A stretch of DNA of 64,000 bases from Parasediminibacterium sp051861445. GTDB lineage: Bacteria > Bacteroidota > Bacteroidia > Chitinophagales > Chitinophagaceae. Below the pieces are notes generated by a model. The model did no database searches, was not told the origin of the DNA, and worked only from the letters and a program-made list of their open reading frames with translations. Where the stretch lies: positions 1 through 64,000 of the forward strand of contig JBHYCS010000004.1 of the NCBI GenBank assembly GCA_051861445.1, given 5' to 3'. How positions within the stretch are numbered: position 1 is the first letter of the stretch; the number at the start of each line of letters is the position of its first letter. Shown piece after piece: positions 54,933-63,285 of the stretch. Made by a program: the position numbers and the translations under genes.

Positions 54933-57083
54933 ATGGCGGACTTGAAATTTCAACGCAACTTTGGTATTGCTGCTCACATTGATGCAGGTAAAACCACAAC
55001 TACCGAGCGTATTTTACGCTACACAGGTATGATTCATAAAATTGGTGAGGTGCATGATGGTGCTGCTACCACCGACTGGATGGAACAGGAGAAAGAACGT
55101 GGTATTACCATTACTTCTGCTGCTGTTAGCTGTCAGTGGAATTTTCCTACCGTTTTGGGTAAGGCTACAGGTGATACAAAAAAATATTATTTTAATATCA
55201 TTGATACTCCAGGTCACGTTGACTTTACCGTTGAGGTTGAGCGTTCAATGCGTGTATTGGATGGTTTGATTGCTTTGTTTAGTGCTGTTGATGGTGTTGA
55301 GCCTCAATCTGAAACTGTTTGGCGTCAAGCAAACCGTTATAAAGTTCCTAGAATTGGTTTCGTAAACAAAATGGACCGTTCTGGTGCTGACTTTTTAATG
55401 GTAGTTAATCAAGTTAAAGAAATGTTGGGTGCAAAAGCGGTGCCTTTGCAATTGCCAATTGGTGCTGAAGACAACTTTAAAGGTGTGGTTGACTTGATTA
55501 AAATGAAAGGTATTATTTGGCACATGGAAACAGAAGGTATGACTTTTGATGAAATTCCTGTTCCTGAAGATATGGTTGAAGAAGCAAACGAGTGGAGACA
55601 AAATTTAGTTGAAGCAGTTGCTGAATATGATGAAGCTTTATTAGAGAAGTTTTTTGATGATCCAAATAGCATTACAGAAGCGGAAATGCATGAAGCAATT
55701 CGTAAAGCTACTATTGATTTAAGCATTGTACCAATGATGTGTGGATCTTCATTTAAAAACAAAGGTGTACAAACTGCTTTAGATGCTGTTTGTCGTTACT
55801 TACCTTCTCCAGTTGATATTGAAGATACTGTGGGTACAGATCCTGATTCTGGTGAGCAAATTACACGTAAGGCAGATGCTAAAGAACCATTTTCTGCTTT
55901 AGCGTTTAAAATCATGACCGATCCTTTTGTTGGTCGTCTGGCATTCTTCCGTTGTTACTCTGGTCACTTAGATGCTGGTTCTTATGTATTGAATGTAAGA
56001 AGTGGTAAAAAAGAGCGTATCAGCCGTATTATGAAGATGTTTGCTAACAAGCAAAATCCAATTGATTTTATCGAAGCAGGTGATATCGCAGCAGCTGTAG
56101 GATTTAAAGAAATTAAAACTGGAGATACATTGTGTGATGAAAATCATCCAATTACTTTAGAAAATATGTTTATTCCAGAACCAGTTATCGCTGTAGCTGT
56201 TGAGCCTAAAACGCAAGCAGACGTAGATAAAATGGGTATGGCTATCGCTAAATTGGTAGAAGAAGATCCTACATTACGTGTAAATACCGATGAAGATACT
56301 GGACAAACCATTTTACGTGGTATGGGTGAATTACACCTTGAAATTATCATCGATCGTATGCGTCGTGAATTTAAGGTAGAAGTAAACCAAGGTGCACCAC
56401 AAGTTGCTTACAAAGAGGCTTTCCATAATACGGTTACACACCGTGAAGTGTTGAAAAAACAATCTGGTGGTCGTGGTAAATTCGCTGATATTCAGTTCGA
56501 TTTAGGTCCTGCTGATGCAGAATGGTTAGCAGCAAATGAAGGAAAGAGCTTCCAGTTTGTAAACGATTTATTTGGTGGATCTATTCCAAAAGAATTTGTA
56601 CCAGCAATCATTAAAGGTTTTGAAACAAGTATGGGTACAGGTGTTTTAGCAGGTTATCCTGTAAATAATATGAAAGTACGTGTATTTGATGGTAGCTATC
56701 ACGATGTGGATTCTGATGCGATGAGCTTTGAATTGTGTGCTAAATCTGCATTCAGAGAAGCTGGACGTAAAGCAAAACCAACTTTACTAGAGCCAATTAT
56801 GAAAGTAGAGGTATTAACACCAGATCAATATATGGGTGATGTTACAGGTGACTTGAACCGTAGACGTGGTATGTTAGAAGGTATGGATAGCCGTGCTAAC
56901 TTACAAGTTATTAAAGCCAAAGTTCCTTTAAGTGAAATGTTTGGTTATGTTACTCAATTGCGTTCATTATCATCTGGACGTGCAACTTCAACCATGGAGT
57001 TTAGCCATTACAATCCTGCACCAAACAATATTGCAGATGAAGTAATAGCTAAAAACAAAGGAAAAGTGAAGATTGAAGAATAA
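54933..57083 (+). CDS. fusA: Elongation factor G
   Basis: EF-G is the translocation GTPase. Motifs are G1 GIAAHIDAGKTTTTERIL, G2 in RGITITSAAV, G3 DTPGHVDFTVEV and G4 NKMDRSGADF. Domain IV includes GSYHDVDSDAMSFELC, and the C-terminus has PLSEMFGYVTQLRSLSSGRATSTMEFSHY. The open frame starts at 54792 and runs through repeat copy 4; ATG 54933 (MADLKFQRN) is the conserved start and gives 716 residues. It is monocistronic here, with a strong terminator. Confidence 0.96.
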   Translation: MADLKFQRNFGIAAHIDAGKTTTTERILRYTGMIHKIGEVHDGAATTDWMEQEKERGITITSAAVSCQWNFPTVLGKATGDTKKYYFNIIDTPGHVDFTVEVERSMRVLDGLIALFSAVDGVEPQSETVWRQANRYKVPRIGFVNKMDRSGADFLMVVNQVKEMLGAKAVPLQLPIGAEDNFKGVVDLIKMKGIIWHMETEGMTFDEIPVPEDMVEEANEWRQNLVEAVAEYDEALLEKFFDDPNSITEAEMHEAIRKATIDLSIVPMMCGSSFKNKGVQTALDAVCRYLPSPVDIEDTVGTDPDSGEQITRKADAKEPFSALAFKIMTDPFVGRLAFFRCYSGHLDAGSYVLNVRSGKKERISRIMKMFANKQNPIDFIEAGDIAAAVGFKEIKTGDTLCDENHPITLENMFIPEPVIAVAVEPKTQADVDKMGMAIAKLVEEDPTLRVNTDEDTGQTILRGMGELHLEIIIDRMRREFKVEVNQGAPQVAYKEAFHNTVTHREVLKKQSGGRGKFADIQFDLGPADAEWLAANEGKSFQFVNDLFGGSIPKEFVPAIIKGFETSMGTGVLAGYPVNNMKVRVFDGSYHDVDSDAMSFELCAKSAFREAGRKAKPTLLEPIMKVEVLTPDQYMGDVTGDLNRRRGMLEGMDSRANLQVIKAKVPLSEMFGYVTQLRSLSSGRATSTMEFSHYNPAPNNIADEVIAKNKGKVKIEE

Positions 57084-57102
57084 TTTTTTGATTGAATAGA
57101 AT

Positions 57103-57138
57103 AAAAAGCCGACCATTTTATTGTGGTCGGCTTTTTTA
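57103..57138 (+). terminator. Terminator of fusA
   Basis: AAAAAGCCGACCA (57103-57115) pairs perfectly with TGGTCGGCTTTTT (57124-57136) around an eight-base loop, followed by Ts. The T run on the opposite strand may also serve the convergent heme lipoprotein gene. Confidence 0.92.
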
Positions 57139-57210
57139 TTGAGGTAATGATTGAAAAATGAATATTTGTTGTGAAGGATGGAGATGAAATTAGTTTTCTA
57201 CAAGTAATGC

Positions 57211-57771
57211 TTATTCGCTGTATTTACTTCCATCTTTTATCCATTTTACCAATACATTTCTCTCAGCTAATGGAATTAACCCAGTCTGAGGCATGGGTGA
57301 AGGATTACCCTCTATGGCTCTTGCTTGAATACGTTGCCAATGATTAAGGATATCACAAGGTTGGGTAAAATTTAACCCAGCATGAGGATTGATACCTGAA
57401 TGACAGTTAATGCATCGATTGGTAAGTATTTCAGTTACTTGCTTAAATTGAATACTTGGTGTAATTGTATCAATTATCACTACTAATGAACTTTGGCAAT
57501 TATTGTTGTCTCTAATTGTTAAACGATGTTTTCCTACTGAAAGGTTTAAAAATATAGGTTGCTGTTGAAATAATAAATCATCAATCTTATATTGATAATT
57601 GCTGCCAACTGGTGCTGTTACTTCAATTTTTCCAGTCGATACACAGGGATGTGATGCAGAAATGGCGGTAGTTATTTGCCAATTTGAATTACAATTCTCA
57701 TTGCTTTTATTGCAACAAATAAAAAAAAGTACACAAAGGCAGTTTATTAATAAAAAGCTAGTTTGTTTCAT
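57211..57771 (-). CDS. Single-heme c-type cytochrome lipoprotein
   Basis: The 186-residue protein has a lipoprotein signal, hydrophobic to FFICC (Cys19 or Cys20 lipidated). A beta-rich domain (TGKIEVTAPVGSNYQYKID, VGKHRLTIRDNNNC) resembles a gliding-motility or SprB-repeat-like segment. The heme site is CINCH at 120-124, with PMPQTG near 160 that could supply the Met ligand. Its start overlaps the end of the peroxidase gene by 14 bases, so it may pass electrons to or from that enzyme. Confidence 0.78.
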   Translation of the reverse strand: MKQTSFLLINCLCVLFFICCNKSNENCNSNWQITTAISASHPCVSTGKIEVTAPVGSNYQYKIDDLLFQQQPIFLNLSVGKHRLTIRDNNNCQSSLVVIIDTITPSIQFKQVTEILTNRCINCHSGINPHAGLNFTQPCDILNHWQRIQARAIEGNPSPMPQTGLIPLAERNVLVKWIKDGSKYSE

Positions 57772-59548
57772 TTTTATCAGTGAGCGTTTTTAAGAAACTG
57801 ATGATATCTTGTTTTTCTTTTGCTGTTAATTGCAAATTATCGAAAGGTAAAGTTTGGTGTTCTAGTTGCATACCAATTCCATTTCCTCCACCCATTTCAT
57901 AAAATTTAATCACCTCTTCTAAACTATTGTATACACCATTGTGCATATAGGGAGCAGTTTTTTCAATGTTTCGAATGGTTGGTGTTTTAAAGGCGTATTT
58001 CAGTTGCTCAATCTTGTTTAAATGAAATCTACCTAAGTCGGTATCTACAATTGCATTTTTCCATGCAATAGTTTTAGGCACACCAATCACCTCTGATTCG
58101 GAATTGTTAAACCAAGGTGGAATAGTGCCGCTGTATAAAGGAATAAAATGGCAAGTGGCACATTTTGCTTTACCTGCAAAAACATTAAAACCGTTTATTT
58201 CATTTTCCGTTAGGGTTGTATTCCCTTTAAAATATCCATCAACTTTAGCTGTAAATGGCATTAAACTTCTTACATATGCAGCTATAGCATTTCTAATTTC
58301 GTAGGCTGTAATTTCTTTTTTATTGGGATACGCATTTGAAAAATGCCTTATTAATAAGGTATCTGTACGAACAATTTTTTGAACTTCTGTAATGGATACA
58401 TTAAACTCGTCGGGATTTTTTATAACACTTTCAATTTGATTTTCTAAATCTTGTGAACGTAAATCATAAAAAAAGCCTTTTTGAAAAGCTGCATATAGTA
58501 GGGTAGGTGAGTTTCGTTGAGTAGCATTGCTATGAACATTGGTTGTTGAAACTGTTTTGCCATCTGTAAATGCTTTTTCTGCATTGTGGCAACTAGCACA
58601 ACTCATACGTTTTGTTTTTGAAAGAGCGGTACTATTAAAGAGGAGTTTTCCGAATACTATTTTTTCTTGGCTGCTTGCAGCTTCAGCATATGGAGAAAAT
58701 GCATCTGCATTTAATTTTTTTCCTTGCATTAAATCTGCTAAATGACCATAAAAAACTTTGTTCTTATAAAAATTAGGTGTAGTATCTAATGTTGGTTTAA
58801 AATCTTTTTCCCACATTATACTTATAGGCATCAAGTGGTTTTTAATAAATAACAACCGATTAAAGTTATTAAAGCTATTGTTTTGTTGAAGATATGTGAT
58901 ACTTTCTTGTATCTGTTGAAGCAATTTCGTATTTGCTTGCTTTTGTTTATTCATGCAAAATTGACTGTAAAATTCAGTTATTCCTTCTAATGAGTAGGTT
59001 GCCTCTTCAATTGAGTTTAATGCAACGGGAGAGTCGAAACCAGTAATACCAAGTGTAGCAATTCTTATGAATTGATGTTGCATTAATTCATAAAAATGGT
59101 GGTCTTGTATAGGTAAATCTGTAACATTTTTTTGGATAAAAAGAAGGTCGGTTTTAAGTATTTTGGTTTGTGTGCGTAGGTTCGTTAAGTCTATAGAATC
59201 GCTAAAAATGATTTCTTCAATTACTTGAAATCCAGTAGCATCATTTACCATGTTGTCGTCGGTTTTTATTTCAGGTAAAGCTGGACCATTGATGCGTCTT
59301 GAAAATCCTTGATAGTAGTATTCTATAAATGGCTCAATTTGTTTGTAGTACTTTCTACTTTTTGCGAATATCAACTGTACATTGGTAGTATTTGTACTAG
59401 CTTCAATTTCAGTTAGTAAAGTATACAAAGTGTCGATCTTTTTTTGAATACTGTAGTGAGTATTTTGTAAATTAGTTTTCTTTTTTTCAGTTAAACAAGA
59501 AAATAAAATCACAATACAAACCAACAAAAGCATCACATATTTAATCAT
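57758..59548 (-). CDS. Di-heme cytochrome c peroxidase with an extra N-terminal helical domain
   Basis: The C-terminal half is a CcpA/MauG-type di-heme domain with CASCH at 317-321 and CATCH at 463-467, RNSPTLLYAAF, and the end motif YMHNGVYNSLEEVIKFY. The first 270 residues form a helical domain with YYYQGFSRRINGPALPE and GFQVIEEIIFSD that resembles imelysin-like iron-regulated proteins; this link is tentative. ATG 59548 begins a lipoprotein signal (VILFSC). The product is 596 residues against about 320 for the plain peroxidase at 36.8 kb. Confidence 0.85.
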   Translation of the reverse strand: MIKYVMLLLVCIVILFSCLTEKKKTNLQNTHYSIQKKIDTLYTLLTEIEASTNTTNVQLIFAKSRKYYKQIEPFIEYYYQGFSRRINGPALPEIKTDDNMVNDATGFQVIEEIIFSDSIDLTNLRTQTKILKTDLLFIQKNVTDLPIQDHHFYELMQHQFIRIATLGITGFDSPVALNSIEEATYSLEGITEFYSQFCMNKQKQANTKLLQQIQESITYLQQNNSFNNFNRLLFIKNHLMPISIMWEKDFKPTLDTTPNFYKNKVFYGHLADLMQGKKLNADAFSPYAEAASSQEKIVFGKLLFNSTALSKTKRMSCASCHNAEKAFTDGKTVSTTNVHSNATQRNSPTLLYAAFQKGFFYDLRSQDLENQIESVIKNPDEFNVSITEVQKIVRTDTLLIRHFSNAYPNKKEITAYEIRNAIAAYVRSLMPFTAKVDGYFKGNTTLTENEINGFNVFAGKAKCATCHFIPLYSGTIPPWFNNSESEVIGVPKTIAWKNAIVDTDLGRFHLNKIEQLKYAFKTPTIRNIEKTAPYMHNGVYNSLEEVIKFYEMGGGNGIGMQLEHQTLPFDNLQLTAKEKQDIISFLKTLTDKNETN

Positions 59549-59583
59549 ATACAAAGTTGTTTTGAAATAATTGTATAAATACA

Positions 59584-59620
59584 AAAGACCTTTCGTTAAC
59601 TATAGCAACGAAAGGTCTTT
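59584..59620 (-). terminator. Terminator of the PhoX-like gene
   Basis: AAAGACCTTTCGTT (59584-59597) pairs perfectly with AACGAAAGGTCTTT (59607-59620). On the minus strand it follows the PhoX-like stop and is trailed by TTTTGTATTT, separating that gene from the peroxidase pair. Confidence 0.85.
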
Positions 59621-59638
59621 GTTTGTTAAACTAATATG

Positions 59639-61105
59639 TTATCTAGGTACATTAGTGATCAACAAGGTTTGTCCACCTGCTTTGTATGATTGTACAGATA
59701 CTGCTTTACTAGGGTTTAAAAACTTATCACCTTCAACCCATGTATGAGCATGAACGTTAATGGTAAAAGTACCTGGTACACCTATCACATCAGAAATGTC
59801 TTCCATTGCACCATGTTCCCAAATACCAAATCTGTTTTGGTTAGCTCCCGTAGGGTTGTACTTGGTATTTTGCATAGAAGCATCTTTATGTGTCATATCC
59901 ATAAATACTTTCTTAGTACCTGTGTTTATGTTGTATTGCCATATTAATGAGTTGTGTGTTGCTTCTGGCCAAAAAGAATCTCCATCTTCTTGAATGTATA
60001 CATAGTTTTCTGTTACACAAAGGTTGTCTGGATTAATAATATCCGTTCCTTTTACATTAACACCTGTAGGAGATACATCACCATCGGCAACAATTTTTAA
60101 AACTCCTTTCAAAGGATCGGTTGCATCTAATTTTAATTGATACATTCTACCCATGTATGTTTTTTCAGTAGAACCACTAACACCTGTAGCTACAAAATAC
60201 AATTCTCTATTATTTGCTGCAGAACCTTTACGATAGTCTAAGTCTTCAACACGAGCAAACTGAATAGATTTTAAAGAAGTATTCAAGTTTTCTATCTCTG
60301 TACCAGTTAAGTTTTTAGCATTTGGAACTTCTACAAACTCAACATTGTAGTTGTTATTCCAAGTAATAGCTGTTTCAATTTGGTTTTGATCTACTCTTCT
60401 TAGAACATATAATTTACCATTGTCTAAATCGCCTACCGTGTTAGATACATATAAATATACTTGTCCATTACCGGCATCTTCACCCAATATAATTACAGTT
60501 TTGCCTGGGTAGGCAACTTTGGTTAATGGTACTGCATTTTCGCCGCTAAATTTACCCAAAGCTGGCTTTACTCTAGATTGATTTGATGGGTCAGCTGTTG
60601 CTAAAGGATTGATAGCATGTGTCATTGCATTTACATTCGATTCACCTGTACTTAAAAAGGTGGGTCCAAATCCATGTATTTCTTGTGTAGCCATTGAACC
60701 AGAACATAATCTAAACATACCACCATCGGTGTTTACAATATAATCACCTTTAACAATATCTAGTTTTTTGTTTAAATACAAGCGAGAGATAGCCCATGTG
60801 TTTTCGTGGTTAGTAACCATAACATAGCCGCTACCATCGGGATTTTTAATAAAACCTTGGCCATCTGGTGCACCACCATAAATCATACCGCCTGAGTTAG
60901 GTATTGCATCTTCGCTACTTACCAAGGTATGCACACCAACACTCGAAAATTCTGCCCCCATTTTTATAAATGCGGGAGTTACTGAACGATTTTTAAACTC
61001 TGCCTCACTTGCAGGAGTAGTGTCGTTCTTTTTTTTGCAAGCAACTGCAACTGATGCAAGCATTACAATAGCAATCGCTTTTGTGCAATAATTGTTAATT
61101 TTCAT
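59639..61105 (-). CDS. Lipoprotein of the PhoX/DUF839 family
   Basis: This 488-residue protein has a lipoprotein signal ending ASVAVAC (Cys23). The body resembles DUF839/PhoX phosphatases, beta-propeller enzymes needing iron and calcium: VTNHENTW, TQEIHGFGPTFLSTGE, ARVEDLDYRKG and NPDNLCVTENYVYIQEDGD are the likely metal-binding segments. The classical PhoX Cys ligand pattern is not obvious, so phosphatase activity is not assured. It is transcribed alone, ending in a terminator. Confidence 0.75.
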   Translation of the reverse strand: MKINNYCTKAIAIVMLASVAVACKKKNDTTPASEAEFKNRSVTPAFIKMGAEFSSVGVHTLVSSEDAIPNSGGMIYGGAPDGQGFIKNPDGSGYVMVTNHENTWAISRLYLNKKLDIVKGDYIVNTDGGMFRLCSGSMATQEIHGFGPTFLSTGESNVNAMTHAINPLATADPSNQSRVKPALGKFSGENAVPLTKVAYPGKTVIILGEDAGNGQVYLYVSNTVGDLDNGKLYVLRRVDQNQIETAITWNNNYNVEFVEVPNAKNLTGTEIENLNTSLKSIQFARVEDLDYRKGSAANNRELYFVATGVSGSTEKTYMGRMYQLKLDATDPLKGVLKIVADGDVSPTGVNVKGTDIINPDNLCVTENYVYIQEDGDSFWPEATHNSLIWQYNINTGTKKVFMDMTHKDASMQNTKYNPTGANQNRFGIWEHGAMEDISDVIGVPGTFTINVHAHTWVEGDKFLNPSKAVSVQSYKAGGQTLLITNVPR

Positions 61106-61385
61106 TTCTACTAAAATTTTATGGGTGCAAGTTGGTAGGGGAGTGTTAACTAATTATTGCGGTGAGGTTAACTTAAAATGAATTTATGTATGGAAACAAA
61201 TAGATTATTTTTTTTAGTTATTGCGTATAACTGTACTGTTTTAATTGCTCGTTTATAGAGCGATGAAAGTAATTGATTTCACTAACAAATAATGAATGGA
61301 TATATTGGAATTATCTTTCAGTAAGTATATACTTCATTTATTTAGTCAAATAATTATTATGGTTTGATATACATATGCAGTATTG
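61106..61385. other. 280-base intergenic region before the PhoX-like gene
   Basis: No gene or clear promoter pair is visible. The only notable string is GAGTGTTAACTAA at 61141, also found upstream of the hydrolase gene at 48841, judged a likely chance match. Confidence 0.35.
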
Positions 61386-62285
61386 TTACATAAACTTTCT
61401 TAAAAAGCTGATGAGTTCATCGATTCCACTTTTCATTAATTGGTAATTTTCAAAAGCAGACATTTCCTTTTTCCATAGTACATGTTTGCCATTTGGGTAC
61501 AGATAAATACCCGATTTATGATGATTCCAATACAGTTTAAAGCCATCAATTCTATACTCGTGGTAATACGGCAGAAATCTTTTAAATATTTCTTCTATTT
61601 GATTTTCTGGCATTTGTAAAAAAAGTTCGGCCCTTCCATTGAGAGTTACATTTATTTTATCGAAATAGTTTTTACTTGTACAAAACCATTTGTTATTTGT
61701 TAAAACAGGTTCGAATCTTTTATGAATAAATGCCCTATTAATTATTTTACATGTTTCTTCTGCCTTTTCTTTTTCTGTTTTTATAATATCCATCTCAAAT
61801 CCCTCTTCAATAGTTTCTCTACTTTTCTTCTCTAATTGGCTGCCGTTGATGATTGCTTTAATTTCTTGAATCGCATCCTCAAAAGTTCGATCATCATCTC
61901 GTTGATAAATATTGGAAGAATGCAAAGATTCTCTATGAAGTAATACACCCATTTCTCTATTGTTTAATTGTGAGTACTCATACATATTCATAGAGGTCAG
62001 TAGCAAGTATTTTTCATTGTAGTAACATTTACAATGCACATTTGGATGATGCATTAAGTTTAAATTATCTATGCCTTCAAACTTCGCTTTTTCAACAGCA
62101 CTTAGTTTATTTTCTCTGTATACCAAAGTAATTTCTACACCTCTTTCATTGGCTTGCTGTAAACTTTGAAGTACGTTGAAGGAAGTTTTTATGTAAGGAA
62201 CAATTATTACCAACTCTCTTTGTGTTTCATTAATTAAACGAGGTATCCATTCGTTTAGTTGGTTGGTGTTGAGAAATATGGCCAT
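61386..62285 (-). CDS. PLD-fold protein next to a type I restriction locus
   Basis: The 299-residue protein begins with a single phospholipase-D-like domain: ELVIIVPYIKTSFNVLQSLQQANERGVEITLVY, then VHCKCYYNEKYLLLTSMNMYEYSQLNNREMGV, an HxK motif (His-Cys-Lys) with the expected downstream Asn and Glu. One HKD half suggests it acts as a dimer. The C-terminal half (about 160-299) has no domain that I know. PLD-fold proteins include nucleases, and the position 13 bases after a putative nuclease and hsdR suggests DNA restriction, which is inference. Confidence 0.75.
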   Translation of the reverse strand: MAIFLNTNQLNEWIPRLINETQRELVIIVPYIKTSFNVLQSLQQANERGVEITLVYRENKLSAVEKAKFEGIDNLNLMHHPNVHCKCYYNEKYLLLTSMNMYEYSQLNNREMGVLLHRESLHSSNIYQRDDDRTFEDAIQEIKAIINGSQLEKKSRETIEEGFEMDIIKTEKEKAEETCKIINRAFIHKRFEPVLTNNKWFCTSKNYFDKINVTLNGRAELFLQMPENQIEEIFKRFLPYYHEYRIDGFKLYWNHHKSGIYLYPNGKHVLWKKEMSAFENYQLMKSGIDELISFLRKFM

Positions 62286-62298
62286 AATTAAATGATGC

Positions 62299-63276
62299 TT
62301 AGAAAACGTCTGATAAAACTTTTGCTTTTAAAATTGTATCTAATGATGTGTATCTTGGAGCCTGTGGGGCTAAACCTTTTCTACTTTTATCTAAAGATAT
62401 CGGGTTTAGTTTTGTTGGTTTATCTTTAAAATGAAGTATGTATTTGTTCGTGTCTTTCCACTTTTCAATTTTAGACACTTCGGCATACACTGTAATTGCA
62501 GATATTGGTGCTACTTGATAAGCAGCTATGTATTTTATTTTGTCTAACATAGAAGGATGTATGCGAATAGCAAACCAACAGTTGTTTCCTATGAATTCTC
62601 TTTCAAAACCCTCTTCTCTTGCTGCAACTACAACAGTGTCTAAATCTTCTGCCTTTAAATTGGGTTTTGTTGATTCATTTATTTGCCTAATATCATCGTT
62701 AAAGGGATTGAATTTATAAATTCTATCATCACCATTTCCAAATGCTTGAAACTCTAAAATATCGGTATCCATTGTTAATTGACTCAGTACATTTTCTAGC
62801 TCTGGAGTAGATTGATCAATGATAACAATTGCTGCTACTTTTTTTTCAAAAATGATGTCTTCTAAAAAATCATCAATGTTTCTATAACCTGCGTTATTCA
62901 ACCCTTTTTCTACCTTTTTTAATAAAATGTCATCCGCCATTAAATGTTCTAATAAAAAGGCTTTTATTTTTCTACCACTTGCTTTATAAGATATTGCAAA
63001 TTTTAATAACTGCGAGCCTATATGTTTATATGGGTCATGGCTCGAGAGTTCATTCTCTATAATGTATAATCTTGGCTCTTTGGCAAACGAAAAGTCAATT
63101 AAATATCCATCAGGAATGGTAATAATACTATCGCCAATTCGTTTTTTTATATCAATATAGATTGATTGACTGCCAAAAATGTGTACCGCATTTTGAACGA
63201 TTGCTTGTTCAAAATCTTTCTCTAATCCATATTCATGATACGAATACACAAAACCATTACTTAAAATACGTTCCAT
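62299..63276 (-). CDS. Putative PD-(D/E)XK-type protein in the restriction locus
   Basis: I do not recognise a named family. The first half has TIPDGYLIDFSFAKEPRLYIIENELSS, an Asp, then Glu-x-Glu arrangement followed by HIGSQLLKFAIS, similar to the core of restriction-like nucleases. The second half (about 210-325) starts AAREEGFEREFIGNNCWFAIRI and may be a separate recognition domain. Length is 325. It is nine bases after hsdR and 13 before the PLD-fold gene, so the three form one operon. Confidence 0.65.
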   Translation of the reverse strand: MERILSNGFVYSYHEYGLEKDFEQAIVQNAVHIFGSQSIYIDIKKRIGDSIITIPDGYLIDFSFAKEPRLYIIENELSSHDPYKHIGSQLLKFAISYKASGRKIKAFLLEHLMADDILLKKVEKGLNNAGYRNIDDFLEDIIFEKKVAAIVIIDQSTPELENVLSQLTMDTDILEFQAFGNGDDRIYKFNPFNDDIRQINESTKPNLKAEDLDTVVVAAREEGFEREFIGNNCWFAIRIHPSMLDKIKYIAAYQVAPISAITVYAEVSKIEKWKDTNKYILHFKDKPTKLNPISLDKSRKGLAPQAPRYTSLDTILKAKVLSDVF

Positions 63277-63285
63277 TCTGTAAAT

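Noticed and set aside
48841..61153. The string GAGTGTTAACTAA upstream of both the hydrolase gene (48841) and the PhoX-like gene (61141)
   Set aside because: Orientation relative to the genes differs, and one shared 13-mer between AT-rich intergenic regions is within chance expectation.
61690..61720. GGTTCGAATC resembling a tRNA T-loop
   Set aside because: It lies within the coding sequence of the PLD-fold protein and no acceptor or anticodon stems can be formed around it.
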